A DNA stretch of 64,000 bases from positions 1,984,001-2,048,000 of the forward strand of contig NZ_CP046171.1 of the NCBI RefSeq assembly GCF_011801125.1, written 5' to 3'. Below the pieces are notes generated by a model, which searched no databases, was not told where the DNA came from, and was given only the letters and a program-made list of their open reading frames with translations. Both the position numbers and the translations under genes were made by a program. Below, piece by piece: positions 62,111 through 64,000 of the stretch; within the stretch, counting starts at the first letter, position 1; every line of letters begins with the position of its first letter. Source of the stretch: Nocardia brasiliensis. GTDB lineage: Bacteria; Actinomycetota; Actinomycetes; Mycobacteriales; Mycobacteriaceae.

Positions 62111-63538
62111 ATGGCCGCGCGATCACTGCCCGCACCGGAGCCGCCGTTGCAGGCGCCGCACGGACTGCCGGGCCACCTGGTCGGGTTCGTCGAGGCGCTG
62201 CGTGAGCGCGGTATTCCGGTCGGTCCGTCGGAGACCGTGGACGCGGGCCGCGTGGTCACCGTGCTCGACCTGCTCGACCGTGACGTGCTGCGCGAAGGAC
62301 TCGCGTGCGCGCTGCTGCGCCGCACCACCCATCGCACGACGTTCGACGGACTGTTCGACCTGTGGTTTCCGCGCGCCCTCGGCGAGCGCATCGCCGCCAG
62401 CGACGAGGTCGAGATACCGCGCGACGCGGCAGGGGAGATCGACATCGCGGCGCTGCGCGAACTGCTCGCCGAGCTGTTGACCGAGGAGTCGGCCGAGGCC
62501 CGGCTGGACGCGCTGGCCGCGCAGGTGGTCGATCAACTCGGCCAGTACCAGTCCGCGAGCGGTGCGTCGTTCTCGGCGTATCAGGCGCTGAAAGACGTAC
62601 AGCCGCAGACCTTGCTGGCCAAGATCTTGGCCGGGCTCGCCGCCGGGCCGGACGTCAGCGCCTTCGACACCGAGATCGCCCGGCGGACCGCACGCGGGCG
62701 CATCGACGGATTCCGCGCGGCGGTGGAGGCCGAGACCAGGCGGCGGGTGGCCGAGCGGATCGGGCGCGAGCGCGTCGCGGGTTACGGCGTCGCACGGCAG
62801 GCCGAGGATGTCGATTTCCTGCGCGCCTCCGAGTCCGAGCTCGCCGAGCTGCGGCGCGGCACGCAACGGCTGGCGCGCATTCTCGCCTCGCGACTCGCGG
62901 TGCGCCGCAGGCATTCCCGGCGCGGCGAGATCGATCTGCGCAAGACGCTGCGCAAGTCGATGTCGACCGGCGGCGTGCCGATCGACCTGGTGAACCGCAA
63001 GCCACGGCCCGGCCGCCCCGAACTGGTGCTGCTGTGCGACGTGTCCGGCTCGGTGGCGGGCTTCAGCAACTTCACCCTGCTGCTGGTCAACGCGCTGCGC
63101 GAACAGTTCTCGCGGGTGCGGATTTTCGCGTTCGTCGATCAGACCGACGAGGTGACCCGGTTCTTCGATCCGCGCACCCAGTTGGACAAGGCGATGGCCC
63201 GGATCTTCACCGAGGCGGGCGTCGTCGGCATGGACGGGCATTCCGACTACGGCAACGCGCTGGCCGGCTTCGTCCGGAACTACCCCGACGCGGTCACCGC
63301 GCGCAGTTCGCTGCTGATCCTCGGCGACGCGCGCACGAACTACCGTGATCCCGATCTGGAGACGCTGCGGTCGCTGGTGCGGACCGCCAAGCACGCGCAC
63401 TGGCTCAACCCGGAGATGCGCACCAACTGGGGCTCCGGGGATTCGGCCGCCGACAAGTATCAGGACGTCATCGAGATGCACGAGTGCCGCTCGGCCCGGC
63501 AGCTGACCGCGGTGGTATCGCGCCTGCTCCCGGTGTAG
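62111..63538 (+). CDS. CoxE-like VWA protein
   Basis: A 475-residue protein with a helical N-terminal part and a C-terminal von Willebrand factor A domain. The MIDAS motif is LLCDVSGSVAGFS (DxSxS), and a later VVGMDGHSDYGNAL and LILGDARTN supply the other metal contacts. It is the partner of the MoxR ATPase encoded 4 nt upstream. It is cytosolic, with no signal peptide. Confidence 0.92.
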   Translation: MAARSLPAPEPPLQAPHGLPGHLVGFVEALRERGIPVGPSETVDAGRVVTVLDLLDRDVLREGLACALLRRTTHRTTFDGLFDLWFPRALGERIAASDEVEIPRDAAGEIDIAALRELLAELLTEESAEARLDALAAQVVDQLGQYQSASGASFSAYQALKDVQPQTLLAKILAGLAAGPDVSAFDTEIARRTARGRIDGFRAAVEAETRRRVAERIGRERVAGYGVARQAEDVDFLRASESELAELRRGTQRLARILASRLAVRRRHSRRGEIDLRKTLRKSMSTGGVPIDLVNRKPRPGRPELVLLCDVSGSVAGFSNFTLLLVNALREQFSRVRIFAFVDQTDEVTRFFDPRTQLDKAMARIFTEAGVVGMDGHSDYGNALAGFVRNYPDAVTARSSLLILGDARTNYRDPDLETLRSLVRTAKHAHWLNPEMRTNWGSGDSAADKYQDVIEMHECRSARQLTAVVSRLLPV

Positions 63539-63601
63539 AACGGGGTCGCCATCAGCGATCGTTAAGAGAACCATTGGGCAGGCGGGGCACGATCGGCCAC
63601 C

Positions 63602-64000
63602 ATGGTGGAAAGAACGCCGAACGGGGCGGCGGCGGTGGCGGACAGTTATGCGTTCCAGGTGGATCTACGCGGGATAGTCGATCTGCTGTCGCACCACTTG
63701 TACTCGAGCCCGCGCGTCTACCTGCGTGAGCTGTTGCAGAACGCGGTGGACGCGGTCACCGCGCGGGCCGCGCGCGACCGGCTCGCGCCGACCGCGATTC
63801 GGATCAGCGTCGACGAGCACGGCCTGCGGATCACCGACCCGGGGGTGGGGCTGACCGAGGCCGACGTGCACCGCTTCCTGGCCACCATCGGCCGCTCGTC
63901 CAAGCGCGACGAGATCGAGGGCGCGCGCCGCGAGTTCCTGGGTCAGTTCGGGATCGGCCTGCTGGCCTGCTTCACCGTGGCGGAGACGATCCGGGTGGTC
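63602..64000 (+). CDS. HSP90-family protein, 5' part only
   Basis: The frame is open to the end of the window (133 codons). It shows the HSP90 N-terminal ATPase signatures: YLRELLQNAVDAV (Bergerat N-box), ITDPGVGLTEADV, the lid region LATIGRSSKRDE and FLGQFGIGLLACF. This HATPase arrangement fits HtpG or the shorter actinobacterial HSP90-family proteins; the missing C-terminus prevents a choice. There is no strong ribosome site before ATG 63602. Confidence 0.85.
   Translation, partial: MVERTPNGAAAVADSYAFQVDLRGIVDLLSHHLYSSPRVYLRELLQNAVDAVTARAARDRLAPTAIRISVDEHGLRITDPGVGLTEADVHRFLATIGRSSKRDEIEGARREFLGQFGIGLLACFTVAETIRVV

Noticed and set aside
1..64000. tRNA genes, rRNA genes, insertion sequences, integrases or attachment sites
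   Set aside because: I looked on both strands and saw no transposase or integrase motifs and no convincing tRNA; short tRNAs could still be missed without a covariance search.

Overview
This 64-kb window is chromosome from a high-GC actinobacterium of the Mycobacteriales, most probably Nocardia or a close relative. Two things point there. First, the housekeeping backbone valS-folC-DUF4233-ndk-rne-rplU-rpmA-obgE-proB ... rbsK ... proA-moxR-VWA follows, from memory, the order around Rv2448c-Rv2425c in Mycobacterium tuberculosis. Second, there is an ESX (type VII) effector cassette, a mymA-like operon and many genes with leaderless-type promoters. I ran no database search; all family calls are by eye.

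Layout. 0.1-8.8 kb: redox and glycerolipid genes. These are an NDH-2-like flavoprotein, glpD with a TetR regulator, an alkyl-DHAP-synthase-like FAD oxidase coupled to a lipid kinase, a P-loop protein, an XRE-cupin regulator and a CPYC-containing thioredoxin-reductase-like enzyme. 9.0-21.9 kb: the translation, RNA and GTPase backbone from valS to proB, interrupted only by a run of three 77-bp tandem repeats between folC and the DUF4233 gene. 22-24.3 kb: an EspG chaperone with a PE/WXG-like and a PPE-like protein. 24.5-35.4 kb: a tightly coupled eight-gene operon encoding a PEP-synthase/Rph-like dikinase, a fatty acyl-AMP ligase fused to a nucleotidyltransferase, an ACP, a thioester-reductase-like SDR, a divergent NDK-like protein, an AfsA-family protein, a nitroreductase and a UbiA-type membrane enzyme. 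I recognise no known pathway in it and regard it as the best candidate here for an undescribed biosynthetic system.

35.5-43.5 kb: accessory genes, including a frameshifted barstar gene, a methyltransferase divergent from a TetR gene across a nested palindromic operator, an O-methyltransferase, and one uninterrupted frame joining a GT4 glycosyltransferase to a cytochrome P450. 43.6-48 kb: a mymA-like operon (BVMO, di-iron protein, SDR, LipR esterase) with a palindromic operator. 48-59.8 kb: a hydroxyacid dehydrogenase, LigD-type polymerase, MazEF-like toxin-antitoxin, RecQ with a PRTase-like tail, diguanylate cyclase, RtcB, a FluG-like amidohydrolase/glutamine-synthetase pair and ribokinase. 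59.9-64 kb: the backbone resumes with proA and the MoxR/VWA pair and ends inside an HSP90-family gene.

proB and proA, which act in one pathway, are thus separated by about 38 kb of mostly accessory DNA. Very long open frames antisense to the real genes are common here and are artefacts of GC-rich codon use; they are not annotated.
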